Source of the DNA: Sanghuangporus weigelae
Lineage: Eukaryota > Basidiomycota > Agaricomycetes > Hymenochaetales > Hymenochaetaceae
DNA: 64,000 nucleotides
Direction: 5' to 3'
Assembly: GCA_033182465.1 (NCBI GenBank)
Contig: CP137326.1
Location: 310,001-374,000 of the forward strand
Numbering within the stretch: the first letter of the stretch is position 1; each line of letters starts with the position of its first letter. Below the pieces are notes generated by a model. It worked only from the letters and a program-made list of their open reading frames with translations, was not told the origin of the DNA and did no database searches. Positions 47,867 to 60,463 of this stretch are shown one piece after another. Made by a program: the position numbers and the translations under genes.

Positions 47867-50156
47867 ATGGGAACTCTCACTGCCCAAATTCTTCTCATTT
47901 CCTTCGCTGCTATTTTCCTATGGCGCATAGTTCGTTTCGTAGCTTTTCGCAGGTCTCTAGCTCATGTTCCTGGTCCACGTCGAGCATCTTGGTGGACAGG
48001 TGAGTACGAACGCGTTTACAGCTGTAGGTCGCAGGTCCTGACTGCTTCTTTTAGGCAGCCTCCTGCAACTGTACGATCCAGAAGGTTGGGGGTTCCATGA
48101 AGACCTGTACAGAAACTACGGAGGCGCTGCTCGCTTAGACTTGATGTTTGGTGTAGGTCATCTGGGTTTCCGGTTTCCAACAATTGCATCTCATGCTGAG
48201 TATTTCAGGATCAATGCCTCTACGTATCTGATCCGCTTGCATTGCATCATATTTGCATCAAAGATCAAGATGCATACGAAGAGACAGACAAGTTCTTAAC
48301 GTATGTATGTGTCTCTTCAATGTGGATAATCGACTAACAAGAAGTAGGATCTATCGACTAATATTCGGTCCCAGCCTTCTGGCTACTCTCGGTAAGTGCT
48401 CGCCATCTTCGCAGATCGGTTGAGTCAGGACTCAATGCTTGTAGGTGATGACCATAGGCGACAGCGTAAACTGCTTAACCCGGCGTTCTCTCTGCAACAT
48501 ATGCGCAACCTTCTATCTGTGTTCTATCCAATTGCGCACAGAGTGCGTGTTCTCACTTTTCTCGACACAATATTGCTAATCTGCGACACTGGGATGATGT
48601 AGCTTTGTGCTGTTCTTGAAGGCGAGATCTCAAAGGGCAAGCATTGCATTGACGTCATGAATTGGTCCTCACGAGCTGCTCTCGAATACGTGGGTCAGGG
48701 CGGTCTTGGCTATTCGTTCGACGCCCTAGACGAGTCACAAACGAATGAGTATAGTGACGCATTGAAAGATTTCCAGTATTTGATTTTCTTTTTAAACATA
48801 ACTACGTTCTCAGTGGTTGCTTTAGGCCCTTGCTCTTTCGACTTGATTTATTCCTGAGAATCCTCCCGGAGGCGGTCAAAGTCGGTTCGTCAGCTTTCCG
48901 GCGCAAACTGATAGAGATGGTTCCTTGGGCACCAGTCAAAAGCCTCGTGAAGATCGTCGACACCATTGAGCGGCGCTCGAAGGACATCCTTCAGAGAAAG
49001 CGGGTAGCACTCATGAAAGGCGATAAAGGCCTTCAAGCACAGATTGGAAATGGGAAGGACGTTATGAGTGTCTTAAGTTCGTGTTTTTGTATGCGCAGCG
49101 CTTCTTCGGCATGTTAACTCGTTGAATAGTGAGAGCACATCTGACTGCATACGGAACCTCGGCCTTGCCCGAGTCGGAACTTTTGGCTCATATGAGGTAC
49201 GTCATTCGCCATTTATGTCAAATGGAATGGAACGTTGGCGTTGACAAATTGCTAGTACAATTGTTGTGGCTGGACACGATACAACAGCAAGTGCCGTAAG
49301 CCGCATTCTCCACATCTTGTCCCAACATCCCGAGGCACAGTCAAGATTGCGTGATGAAGTCACTGCCGCCCGGAAAGAATATGGAGACTTGGACTACGAC
49401 AAGCTGATGGCCCTCCCATATCTTGATGCCATTTGTAGAGAAACGATGCGCGTGGACCCTCCTGTTGCACTACTTGATCGAATGTAAGTTACAAGTCGCT
49501 TTGGTATAAGTATACTTAATAGTAATTCTCGTCTTTCAGAGTGAAGAAAGACACCGTTTTGCCGCTCCTTTGGCCCATCAAATCAACCGATGGGAAGGAG
49601 ATTCGGGAGATCTGTCTCAAGAAGGGCACGAGCATATACATTTCCATTCTTGGGGCAAATCGCAGCAAGGCAATTTGGGGTGACGATGCCGATGATTGGA
49701 AGCCTGAGCGATGGCTGAAGTCATTGCCACGCAGCGTTGAAGATGCGCATCTACCTGGTGTATATTCACAGATGTCAGTAATGCATTCTTTGACATACTG
49801 GAATGAACGCGATCTGACGATGCTACTTGAATTAGGATGACATTTTTGGGAGGCCCGAGAGCTTGCATGTAGGTGTCTTCCTGTGCTCCTCCTCACTTAT
49901 TTCTAAAGATCCGTTTGCAGTGGTTTCAAATTCTCCGAAATTGAAATGAGTGAGACGCACCACCGATTACCGCACGCCACCGTTACTAACATTCTGCCTT
50001 ACAGAAACGGTCTTGTCGTTGCTTCTGGAGAAATTCGTCTTCGAGCCCGGTCCTGAGATATACTGGCAGATGGGTGCTCTTTATCATCCCGTTGTTAAGA
50101 ACGAGGACAGCCATAAAGTGCAAGCACCTTTGAAGGTTTCGCTTGTTGATAAATAA
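47867..50156 (+). CDS. cytochrome P450, paralogue B
   Basis: Starts MGTLTAQILLISFAAIFLWR, a single membrane anchor, then VPGPRRASWWTG. Motifs: HHICIKDQDAYEETDKFL, QRKLLNPAFSLQHMRNLL, EYVGQGGLGYSFDAL, I-helix AGHDTTA, K-helix ETMR, WKPERWLKSLP, haem loop FLGGPRACIGFKFSE, end FEPGPEIYWQMGALYHP and PLKVSLVDK. Exons and introns fall at the same positions as in A and C, including the intron that splits the codon after the haem cysteine. The haem loop has GGPR where A and C have GGGR. All catalytic positions are kept, so I take it as functional. Substrate unknown. Confidence 0.9.
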
Positions 50157-51917
50157 GCAGCATGTCGTTAGCAAGATTGGTGTTTGATTTCTTTACGAAC
50201 TCTTTTTTGGTGGGTGGAGAGAATTGCTTAGCCGATATCTTCCCCATTTACACCTGTAACTTAAGCTATTTCGCAATTCAATAATGTAATGCTTTTGGAG
50301 CCCGATTTTGATATGGTTTTGTCAGAAACTTTGAATAAACAGGAGGTCGGAACAACTATCGCAGTCTTGGGGGAAGACCAAGAGACAAGATCAAAGGCGT
50401 AGTCAAGTGTAGCAACCTGATTGATGAGCACAATATAAGACAGCCACATGCCTTTTATTTCTAGGGACTAAAGTAATCATGCTGGAATTCTTATGTGCTG
50501 GCTTCGAATTTTCATCATCCAATCCATTTGTACGGTAAGTCAGGATAAATCTTACCACCACAGAGACAAGCTAGAATGTCATGGGAAGAATGCCAAGAAT
50601 AAGCACCGACTACCAATATCGAATAAAGTTGACAGGCCCGAATCGGTATGAGTCGTTGTTATTGAATTGTACCGAGATTTCACAATTGAGTATGCTCCAT
50701 GTGGACTTTTCTATTGGACGATCACGGAAGAGACAAAGGCTGAAGCCGCGGTAATTGTCACTATTCAACTCTCATGTTATCGCTGACAAGATGCGCTGCT
50801 TGGCAGAATTTCTTATTGTACTGGAGTAAGCGACCGATAAGTAGTAGAATAAGCACCTTATTCTCACAAATAGCATGGCATGCAAATTCAGAGCCCACCA
50901 GAACCCTAGAACCCTGGTTTGTTATGAGTGTATTGAGGCTGATGACATCCATGAGGTTGTTCAATGAATGAAATTTGAATCGAAGGATCAAAGATCAGAT
51001 CGACGGTTGCGGCTTGGCTGCGGTACTCGACTGCGGATTGGTCCGTAGTACTAGTGGCTATGTTCCGTCCATCTAGCCACTACCCACGCCAGTGCAATTC
51101 CGGCTGCTTATTGGAACACTCGTCAGATCATCAGTTCGGATCAGTGTCTACTACCTTGCCTTGCCTCAGGATTACAGTGAGGATCCTCGTTTTCATGCTT
51201 GGTAGTCTTCGGGATGTGGTAATTCCAACCTGCTTGACTTTTGCCGAAGGGGTGCCCTGCTCGAACCTGTTGCATCCTTCCAAGATGACTTTTGCCCTTC
51301 TTCGTGCCTTGTCACTGCCAGCATTTTTCTGGAAACTCATCTAACACCATCCAAGAACAAGTCAAAACGAATTCTAGTCTTTGAGTCTAGAGTACGAAAT
51401 TACTACAACATGTACAGCCATCCCCGAAGTCGAAGGAAAACATTCACGAAGACACAGGCCTCAAATGTGCCGGTGATGTAATAGCTGTCGACAAATCCTG
51501 CTGTGCCTTTCCATTTCGCGTGGGCAGAGAACTGCGCCTGCGGAAGACGATTTGCTTTGTTGCACGTTCTGACGATCGTGGAGAAGTCAAGGACAGGTCC
51601 GTGTATCTAGTACCTTCTCTTCCCTTCGCTAAATTTTTACTTCTCTAGAGTATTTCAGCATGAGAAAGCGAGGGATTGACGGTGCTTGTTGTGTCCAGGA
51701 GATCCATATTTATGAAAGTTCTGCCGTCGTCACACAAGGTTCAACTCGCTCGTGTATACGGCTAAGACCGGTTCAACCATAGTCTTGTCATTCTGCTGAT
51801 GTCAGCGCGGCCCGCCGCCTATTATTTGATGTTTTTCCTATCCCATGAAGATGAGTTCTGGAACCAGAAATGCGTATTTAAGACACTCTGTTCTCCTACT
51901 TTATCTTACCCCGCACC
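50157..51917. other. intergenic between P450 B and C
   Basis: 3' flank of B and promoter of C. No gene, fragment or repeat supported. Short reverse frames near 50761-50991 and 51131-51340 are unpatterned. Confidence 0.35.
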
Positions 51918-54224
51918 ATGGACTTGTCTACTGGTCAGATTGTCGTTGCGTCTGTCTCCGCCTTCTTCGTCTATCGTGCTCTTCGTTTCCTCCAATCCCA
52001 GCGGGTTTATTCCCAGATCGCCGGTCCAGCTCCTAAATCTTGGATTAAGGGTATGTTCAGTGCGACGGCATCGATACGGTAGGAATCTCGATACTGACCT
52101 TTCTGACATAGGTCACTTCGAGCAACTTTATAGTCTTGAGGGTTGGGCGTTCCATGAAGAATTATACAGGAAGTACGGAGGAGTCACTCGTCTTGATAGC
52201 TTATTCGGGGTGAGTGAGATTATTTGTTATGCACTCTGAAAGAGCCTCATCATTATCATGCTTGATAGCAACGACAGCTTTATGTGTCTGATCCGCTTGC
52301 ATTACACTACATCTGTGTTAAAGATCAATATATTTACGAGGAGACTGATATATTCCTTGCGTGAGTATCGTATACCTGAAAGATTTTAGCTCTTCATGAC
52401 ATCCCCGTTTAGTCTCAACAAGTTGAGATTTGGACCAAGCCTCCTCTCCACTCTTGGCAAGTATCCTCTCCTTTATGCATTGCTTGTATTTACGAAGCTT
52501 TTCCTCAGGCGATGAGCATAAGAAACAACGCAAATTACTCAACCCAGTCTTTCATATCAAGCATATGCGCAATCTTCTCCCTGTGTTTTATCCTATCGCT
52601 TACAGAGTACGTTTTCCCCTTGTCCTTACAATCCGACTATTCAGCAAACCTGTTTTCTTTCTGTAAGACTGCTACGGCCCTTGAGAACGAAGTCAAGAAG
52701 GGGAAAGATTCTGTCGACGTTTATTATTGGATTTCTCGCGGTGCACTTGAGTATGTCGGACAAGGTGGACTTGGTTATTCTTTCGATGCTCTTGACGACA
52801 CAAAGACCAACGCTTACGCCTCTGCACTTCAATCTTCTGGGTACGTACTCCTGTCCTGTTTGCCTTCTCATGGACTAATCGCAAGATTAGACCGTTACTT
52901 GCTAAACTTAGGTTCTTCCTGCAATTTATTCCTACGCTAATGAAGATAGGTCCGCCAGCATTTAGACGGAAGATTGTCGATATGCTTCCTTCAGAAACAG
53001 TCTCGACGCTCGCCTTGCTTATCAACACCACGTCTGAACAAGCGAAGCGTATCTTCCAGGAAAAGCGAGAAGCACTCCGAGATGGTGACAAAGTTGTGGC
53101 AGAAAATATCGGAAGCGGGAGGGATATACTCAGTATATTGAGTAAGTCCCACTTTGTCATGTTATTGACCGCGACTGAGCTGATACTTTATCTAGTGCGA
53201 GCAAACATGACCGGAGAAGGAGGCATGAGTGTTCCTGAAGATGAACTGCTCGCACATATGAGGTACGATTCTCCGAGACGTGCGCTACTGAGAATAGTGA
53301 CTAAGATTGTGGTTGATTTTGTTAGCACGTTCATAGTCGCTGGTCACGATACGACTTCGACAGCCACTAATCGCATTCTCCATGTCCTGTCACAGCATCC
53401 TAGAGAGCAGGCCAGGCTTCGTGAGGAAATTATTTCAGCTCGCAAGCAACACGGAGAACTGGATTATGATACTCTAATGGCTTTACCTTACCTTGATGCT
53501 GTTTGCCGTGAGACCCTGCGTGTTTATCCACCGATTCCCTTCTTGGAGCGCACGTAAGTCTGGTCGGATCGTCGCCTTTCAAATCCATGCTGCGGTGTCT
53601 AACTTTACCCTGATTTCAAGCGTCAGAAAGGATACAGTCCTTCCACTGCATTGGCCTATCAAGTCTACAGACGGAAAGACCGAAATCAAGGAGATACCTT
53701 TGAGGAAGGGAACAGGCATCCAGATTTCTATCATCGGCGCAAATAGAAACAAAGCAATTTGGGGAGAAGATGCAGATGAATGGCGGCCCGAGCGATGGCT
53801 GGAGCCACTTCCGAAGAGCGTTGACGAAGCACATTTACCCGGTGTCTATTCACAAATGTGCGCAGCTTGGTTTCTCCTTCATATACCTCATGTTGATATT
53901 TAACGTAGGATGACTTTCCTCGGTGGCGGAAGGGCTTGCATGTACGTCAAGAAACTTTAGTATTTTACTACTGTTTCTAATATTTCGCTATCAGTGGCTT
54001 TAAGTTTTCCGAACTAGAAATGAGTAAGGATCTTTCTGCATCTTTCGGTGACTATTCTCATTGGTGTTCCTGTAGAGGTTGTCCTGTCGGTGCTACTGGA
54101 GAAATTTATCTTCGAACCTGGTCCGGAAGTATATTGGGGTATGGGCGGCATCATATCGCCAATTGTCAAGGAGACCGGAAAGAGAGGACAAAATCCTCTG
54201 AAGGTTTCTTTGGTCAAGAAGTGA
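51918..54224 (+). CDS. cytochrome P450, paralogue C
   Basis: Starts MDLSTGQIVVASVSAFFVYR, then IAGPAPKSWIKG, where A and B have PGP (so GPA replaces the usual hinge). Motifs: HYICVKDQYIYEETD, QRKLLNPVFHIKHMRNLL, EYVGQGGLGYSFDAL, I-helix AGHDTTS, K-helix ETLR, WRPERWLEPLP, haem loop FLGGGRACIGFKFSE and an end FEPGPEVYWGMGGIISP with PLKVSLVKK. The intron layout matches A and B. B and C are in tandem, 1.8 kb apart, and are likely products of local duplication. The gene looks complete. Substrate unknown. Confidence 0.9.
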
Positions 54225-55052
54225 CGTTCAGGCTACGTCGAGTTGCTAATACCCATAGGGTCGTGCAGGAAATCTCGCTTCTTTTAGGACCCAGTTTTGA
54301 TATAATACTATGTCTACCTTTCTTACTTACTTATCACCTGTCCAAAGCGGGCACTGATAGAATTAATTATGAGCGGCAAGGTCTTGCTTATGTATGTGTA
54401 CTCCGAGCTTGCTTCTATCGGAATGTCGACGATCGATGGGACGATCGACGTGTGAATGAATTTCTCGGCTCTTTCCATTTGCAAGCTCATCATAAAATTC
54501 ATCTGGCTGTACGTGTTGTCAATCTCTCCGAACGCCATGTACATTCGAAACATAAGATCGAGAGACACGACTCGAATCATCGCTACATGGGCAAGGGCCG
54601 ATGACAGACGAGTTCTCGTCAACGAGTCTATAGAAGGTGTTTTCGTCCCGCGATTTTTTACTCAAACAAGGAGTGTTGGTGAGAGAAAGGTTCCTGCGTT
54701 CCGTTCTTCAGCGGTCGCTTTGACGGGACGAGCATTGTAGAAGGGCAGCCCCAGCACAGAGCAAATATGCACTGGGAATTGAAGAAAGCCATACTTTCGT
54801 TTTTGGCTATTTGAAATCGCATTACTGTCAATGAACGATCTTCGCAAATATCTCCGATAAAATTGGGATCGACATGAAAATCCTCGTAACCACGACGCTG
54901 GCCACTGGATTCTTCCGTCCGCGTTTCCTCCAACTTCCACTCGCGTTTACATGTCGTTTAATTCACCTCTCTTAGCTGAGTTCCCCGAGCTCTCAAAATA
55001 CTCGTGAGCCTCAATGTGATCAATATCTTTCAGCGGACTCTGAGCAGACGTC
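54225..55052. other. intergenic
   Basis: 3' flank of P450 C and promoter of VPS37. Contains two CGATCGA words about 15 bases apart near 54432. No gene supported. Confidence 0.4.
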
Positions 55053-55675
55053 ATGTGTGCTGGCAGTCGCGAAGATCTTGAGGATATGCTGAATGATCCG
55101 CAATACTTCCAGGCAGTATTCCATTCCCTGCCTCAGGTACAAGTCATGTTCCAGGCACAGACAGATCTCGGTATGGCGAACCAGGAGTTGGCACGTAAGT
55201 AACCCTTATCCTGAGGTTACAATGTCTTTTGACGAATGGTTCAGGGAACAACCTTGCATTGCAAGAACAACTTTATAGGTTACGGAGTGAAACCAAGGAA
55301 GCGTTCGACCGAGCAAGATCTCTTGAAGCACGTTGGAGAGCATTGGAAAAAGAGCAGAAGGACGTGTACCAAGTAAGCTATTTAGATAAAATTCGGATCG
55401 CAGGTGCTCATTCATGTGTATGAAAGCGGTTTACACCTCAATTCATGCTTATGCGTCTTCGGCATGCAACGACGGCCCAGGATGACCTATCTGAGGCACG
55501 CGCATCGGAATTTATCCAATCGTCAGCCATCTCGGCTTCTGGGCCTAGTGACGCGAATGGAAAAGACGTGGATGACTTCGTGAAGGAATTTAGAGAACTC
55601 CGGAAGGTATATCACAAGCGAGTAATGTGGGGCGACCGATGGGCTGCTGGAAAAGTTGAATGGCACGATGACTAG
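55053..55675 (+). CDS. VPS37-type ESCRT-I subunit (Mod(r) domain)
   Basis: Component of ESCRT-I, which sorts ubiquitinated cargo into multivesicular bodies. Three exons join in frame. MCAGSREDLEDMLNDPQYFQAV and LPQVQVMFQAQTDLGMANQEL lead through an intron to ARNNLALQEQLYRLRSETKEAF, then ARWRALEKEQKDVYQ. A second intron follows and then RFTPQFMLMRLRHATT and EASRASEF-like SEARASEFIQSS. This is the Mod(r) helical hairpin in order and length (roughly 175 residues). The C-terminus FRELRKVYHKRVMWGDRW is a family-like ending. No N-terminal UEV or extra domain. The start is the first ATG, which puts the conserved LxxML at residue 9. Confidence 0.85.
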
Positions 55676-56306
55676 AATATCCAGTGCGTTTTCGCCTAAT
55701 CTTGTTGTTGTTAATTCCTAGAATGATTTTGTTAGCCAGTTCAGTTTCATTCGATTGTATCAGTAGCTGTCATCTTTTACCATCATATATCATCTTCCAG
55801 TCAGTTCCCAATCAATATTCATCAGGAAGATGGTTCTGTCTCGCGCTACACTACAAAGAAGAATCCGGCAGCTGAAAATTATCGGCCCATGTTCGCTGAT
55901 GTCGCTTTGTTTCTCCGGTCTGCGGGTTCATGTTTCCCCTTTTAGAACAGATTGGCGCGGGGCAGGATAGCTCACGGAGAATTTGAAGCATAATCCTCGA
56001 GGCTTTGTTTGACTTTGCATCATGCTTCACTGAAACAGCATTTCTTATCCAACCGGGAACAACAGTGGATTCCCAGCAACACTACTATTCCATTGAACCG
56101 AAGAATACGCGGTTCCGGAGCTGTCAGGTACGCGTTACCTTTTGACTTGCTCCAGTATGTACTAATGTAGTATGACGAAAGATGGCCAGTCTGGACAATG
56201 AACCATTTGCTTAATTAACTGAGATGGAATAAAAGGACGGGAAACGTCTAGTCTCTACGTGGACTACTCAAAACTCATTCAAAGACGCGGCTGTAGTCGA
56301 TTCAGC
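55676..56306. other. intergenic, AA9 promoter region
   Basis: No gene seen. It holds the VPS37 3' flank and the AA9 upstream region, with an AATAAAAGG word near 56228 that could serve as TATA-like element about 75 bases before the start. Confidence 0.35.
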
Positions 56307-57845
56307 CATGCGCTCCTCAAGCTTTTCGAGTCTCGTAATCACAGTTTCGTCGGTGCTATCTGTATCGGCGCATTCCATTTTCCAAGTCTGTTCCACCTTT
56401 TGATTATGTCTTCCATTCCTAACACGAGCTCTTCTAGGAATTATACGTGAATGGAGTAGATCAAGGACGTTTGACAGGAATCCGTGTACCGGACTACGAT
56501 GGGGTTCGTTCTGTTTCGAACTATCGTATAATGCATCGGCATTCATGGTCATTTTACATAGCCTATTACGGATGTTACCTCTAACGACGTTATCTGTAAC
56601 GGCGGAATCAACCCTTACCACCAGCCAATATCGAAAGCCATTATCTCGGTTCCTGCTGGTACTAGTGTCACCGCCGAATGGCACCATACGCTTAACGGTG
56701 CTGATCCCAGTGATTCTGCTGACCCGATTGATGCAAGTCACAAAGGTATCTATAAACTTCCTGTAGTGTGACTCAATTCTGATCTCTCTTATTTCAAAGG
56801 GCCGGTTATGTCATATCTGTGCGCTCATTCTTGCAATGAGGAATAGTTTCTCTGGAACTGAAGCAATCTTCCCGCAGCGCAAAAATCCCGAACGCGACGC
56901 AATCGGACGTGACTGGCTTGAGGTGGTTCAAGATCTATGAGGATGGGTTGAACGCAGCAGACCAGTCATGGGGTGTCGACCGGATGATTGCGAACAAGGG
57001 AAAGGTGACATTCCAGATTCCAAGCTGTATCGAACCAGGTCAATACCTGTTGCGACACGAGCTCATCGGTACGAAATTGCCTGCCTAACTAAATCCATAC
57101 TACGATCATTCTGATGCATTTTTGACTGAATAGCACTGCACGGCGCGTCAAACTACCCTGGAGCACAACTCTATGTCGGTCGTTTTTCCAATGGGTATTT
57201 ATCATTCAATTAACGCAGCTTTGATTAGATGGAATGTGCTCAGCTGGAGATCACCGGTGGCGGAAATGCCGATCCAGCAACCGTGTCCTTCCCGGGCGCT
57301 TATTCAGGCTCTGACTCTGGTAGGAAGACCAAAGGATTGTCCTCCTTACTTTTCTGATGAATTTTTATGACAGGCATTAAGATCAACATCTACCAGCACC
57401 TTTCTAGCTACACTATCCCTGGTTAGCTGCGATTGACGTGTTATTCGGAAGCTTTACTAATGTCGAATCGCCTTTGACAGGTCCGTCAGTGTTCTCATGC
57501 AGTGGCTCTACTGCTCCTGCGCCGTCGAGTTCAGCTCCTGTACCGCCGACTACATCTGCACCAGCACTCCCTAGCTCTACTTCTTCTGCGGCGCCAGTGC
57601 CTGCTCCAAGCGAAGGAGCTGCCGCTCAGTATGCGCAGTGTGGAGGGATTGGGTAAGACAGGCGCTTCTGGGATTGACGTTGATGTGCTAAAGAAATGAG
57701 CACTTAGCTTCGCAGGTCCAACGGCGTGCGCGGCTCCGTATACCTGCACAGAACTGAACGACTATGTAAGCCGACTTGATTGTCAGTTTAGACGCGACTG
57801 GACTGAAGCTATTGTTTTCGATTACAGTATAGCCAGTGCTTGTGA
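56307..57845 (+). CDS. AA9 lytic polysaccharide monooxygenase with C-terminal CBM1
   Basis: Copper enzyme that cleaves cellulose (or related glucans) oxidatively outside the cell. Exon 1 (56307-56384) encodes a 21-residue signal peptide ending SVSA and then HSIFQ, so the mature protein starts with the copper-binding His. Later exons give [83 protein letters not shown] and [17 protein letters not shown]. The second copper His lies in the SHKGP/WHHT region, and the axial Tyr is expected in QLYMECAQ. A proline/serine/alanine-rich linker leads to a CBM1 with [16 protein letters not shown] and CTELNDYYSQCL. About eight introns. Complete, and a strong sign of a plant-biomass degrader. Confidence 0.93.
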
Positions 57846-58021
57846 AGTGCGGCGTTTGGATACGGTTTCTCGGGCTCGGGGTTTTATTTGTCTATGTAGC
57901 TTTACCACTTTGTATCGAGTAGGGCGTGATACATTGCCTTTCGAATAATCGCAACAGAATTTACTGAGAGGGCTTGAACCCGAGATCGGATGCTCCCAAA
58001 TCCAGACACGATCATCCGCTG

Positions 58022-58040
58022 ATCGACGCGACGCGTCGAT
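58022..58040. promoter_or_regulatory. 19-base hairpin carrying MluI-box words, upstream of NCA2
   Basis: ATCGACGCG-A-CGCGTCGAT is a 9-base perfect inverted repeat with one spacer base. It contains ACGCG in tandem with ACGCGT (the MluI cell-cycle box core), followed ten bases later by CACGTG. It lies 85 bases before the NCA2 start. A regulatory role is inference. Confidence 0.35.
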
Positions 58041-58124
58041 GCATCACGTGCGTTGCGTCTGGTGAAGTCGCTCACTGGTCGAAGCCTCTTACCTTCTTCC
58101 ATTAGGGTCTTCAGGATACCACGA

Positions 58125-60169
58125 ATGTCTTCATTCGCGTCGACTCATGTTCAGTCTCTTCTTCAAGCGGCCCAGTCATCGGCGCCATCTACTCCCGAAT
58201 ATGAAGTTGTAGGATCTTTGGAAACTGAACAAGTTCCTCGGGAACAGAAAGTCTACTCGCTTTTGTTGCAATTACAGTCACCTTTAGACAAGGCGGCTCT
58301 AAGGAAGACTCTTTTGACTTTGCATGAGCAACAGTATCAACTCGTTTCTAGTGAAGATCTGGCTGTGCGTGATGCACTTGAACGACGGATCGTCATCGGT
58401 CTTTACGCTGAAGCACTCGATCAATTTCTCAAAGAAGCGAGGGAGGCGGACTCTGAAGCGGAATGGTGGGACAGCATAGTACGTTCTTCTCGTTCAGTTT
58501 CCTGGTATCTTCTAGCAAGTAAGCCGTATTCCATTTCACTACCAAAAATTAGTTTTCTAATAAGCTGTAGCGCTTCCGGAGCGTATTGTACGTTCATCTC
58601 GGGTAGTTTTAGGAGCACTACGAGAGCACAACTTGCCAATCCGTCCATCATCCTTTTCGCCTCGATCTCTCCGGAAATTATTCTCAAGCGTCGGTTCTTT
58701 GGGACCTACGGCTTTAGGAACTGCCTTCTTTCCTCATCTTGCGCATCAACCACGGTTACTTTTCTTCTCGCCTCTGGAACTCACGCGTCAGGAATGTGAA
58801 AAACGCCGCGAGAAACTATCGCACCTTCGAGATGAGCGTGCTTCACAGCTTGGTCAGTTGATGTTGTTGAAAGCCGAACTGGAGCAAGCGATTCGTGAAA
58901 ATCCAAACGTGGCGGTAATGAAGTTTAGAAGAGCAATAGCTGACGACAGCACTGTCCTGTATCCTTCTATTGAAGGAGAGGATCCTATCTCTCAGCTACA
59001 TTATATCGCCTTTACACAGTTCACTGCGCATACCGCTTCTCATAATGAGAAGCTTGCCTCTCTCCGTAGGCCATCACGACTGACGCTCCTATGGCCCCGA
59101 TTAGTCTTCCTGCCTCCTGTTATCTTGCTACTGTTCCGGACGATCTACGACTCCCGCGAGAGCATCTTCGATAGTGTACTCCAAGCACATGACACAATGA
59201 AGGCCTTTTGGTTTGGATATGTTGTCGAGCCCGTGCGAGACATCTTAAACACTGTTCGTTCTGGTGGGGACGATGGAACACGGATCGTAAATCGAGAGGC
59301 TGTCCGTGCAGACATAGATGTAACCTCCCCCTTTGCTTTTGTCAACACACTACTGACGTCCCTGCAATGCTAGTCTCTCGAGCGAATGGCTGTCGATCTG
59401 AGCAAAGACAAGCTGTCGTTGAATGGCTCTCAAATAGAGCAATTATCGCAACAAATTCACCAGGGAGACTTCAGTCCAGTTTTGCGTATCTACGAACAGG
59501 ACATCAAGTCACCTCTCCGGACGGCGCTCACGGGCAGTCTTGTACGGTCACTTCTGATCCAGATACAGAAGGCAAAGGTGCGATTATTGTCATACAATGG
59601 CTTCCCCAAGTCTTCTTCTAATTTTTCCGGGCCCGTCGTCTTCGGAAACTTTCCAGGTGGATCTCGACCAGGCGCTTTCAGGGATTGATAAGCTGCTCAA
59701 GTCTCAGGAACTAACCTTTGCGTTTGTTGGTGTTGCTCCGGCTCTTGCGATTGTCTATGTCACGTTTAGTGGACTGCGCACACTCTGGATCGGAGGGCGT
59801 GGCGGCAAGAGATTCGGCGGACAGCGTGAACGTGAGAGCGCATGGCTTGCGATGCGTCGCGTAGAACGACTCCTTATCACCTCTCCGAGCAACAATCACT
59901 CCATTTCATCGCCGTCTTCGGGGGAACATCACTCTGACTCTAATGTGCCTCCGCTCACATCGGGGTTACTGCTAATTTCGGTCGCCCGTCTTCGGGAGTT
60001 TGCAGAAGCGCGACTACCTGCTCACTCGTTGCTTCGATCCGGCATTCTTGCGGACATTGCAGACCTCGAAAGTCCTGATTTTGGTCGTTCAGAGAAGCTA
60101 CGAATTATCGACCGAATGTGGCGCTCTTGGGGAAAAGTGCTCGGTTGGGATGGACTAGGGAAGTCATAA
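58125..60169 (+). CDS. NCA2: NCA2 family mitochondrial protein
   Basis: In yeast Nca2 is a mitochondrial membrane protein that helps control the mitochondrially encoded ATP synthase subunits Atp6 and Atp8. The first ATG of the frame is at 58125 (MSSFASTHVQSLLQAAQ). After an intron near 58515 the protein continues YLLATLPERIVRSSRVVLG, HNLPIRPSSFSPRSLRKLF, then LTRQECEKRREKLSHLRDERASQLGQLM, a hallmark of the family. Two membrane spans are seen, LLWPRLVFLPPVILLLF and FAFVGVAPALAIVYVTF. C-terminal blocks are RRVERLLITSP, LLLISVARLREFAEARLP and LRIIDRMWRSWGKVLGWDGLG, which match in order. Introns interrupt near 59325-59380 and 59575-59655. Length near 600 residues, as usual. Confidence 0.88.
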
Positions 60170-60463
60170 CGAAAAGCATACATTCTCATTAGCAGGATCA
60201 GAGTCTTTAGAGGCTGCCAATCTACAGAAGGCGTTGGAATTGAATTGGTTCGACATAAAGGACATCAAACATGTATCGTGAAATCTCCGTATGATCATCA
60301 AAGAAAGCAAAGGAAAAGAAGCATGAAGGTATCGCTACTGTACAACAACCTGCACGCCAGCGGAGCAGGTACGGAGGAAAGCTAAAGGAAGAAAGCAATA
60401 ATTCCTTCAAAATCTAAAGAATCTTGACAGTGTGTGTTGCGTGAACATTGCTGTTCTTGCTTT

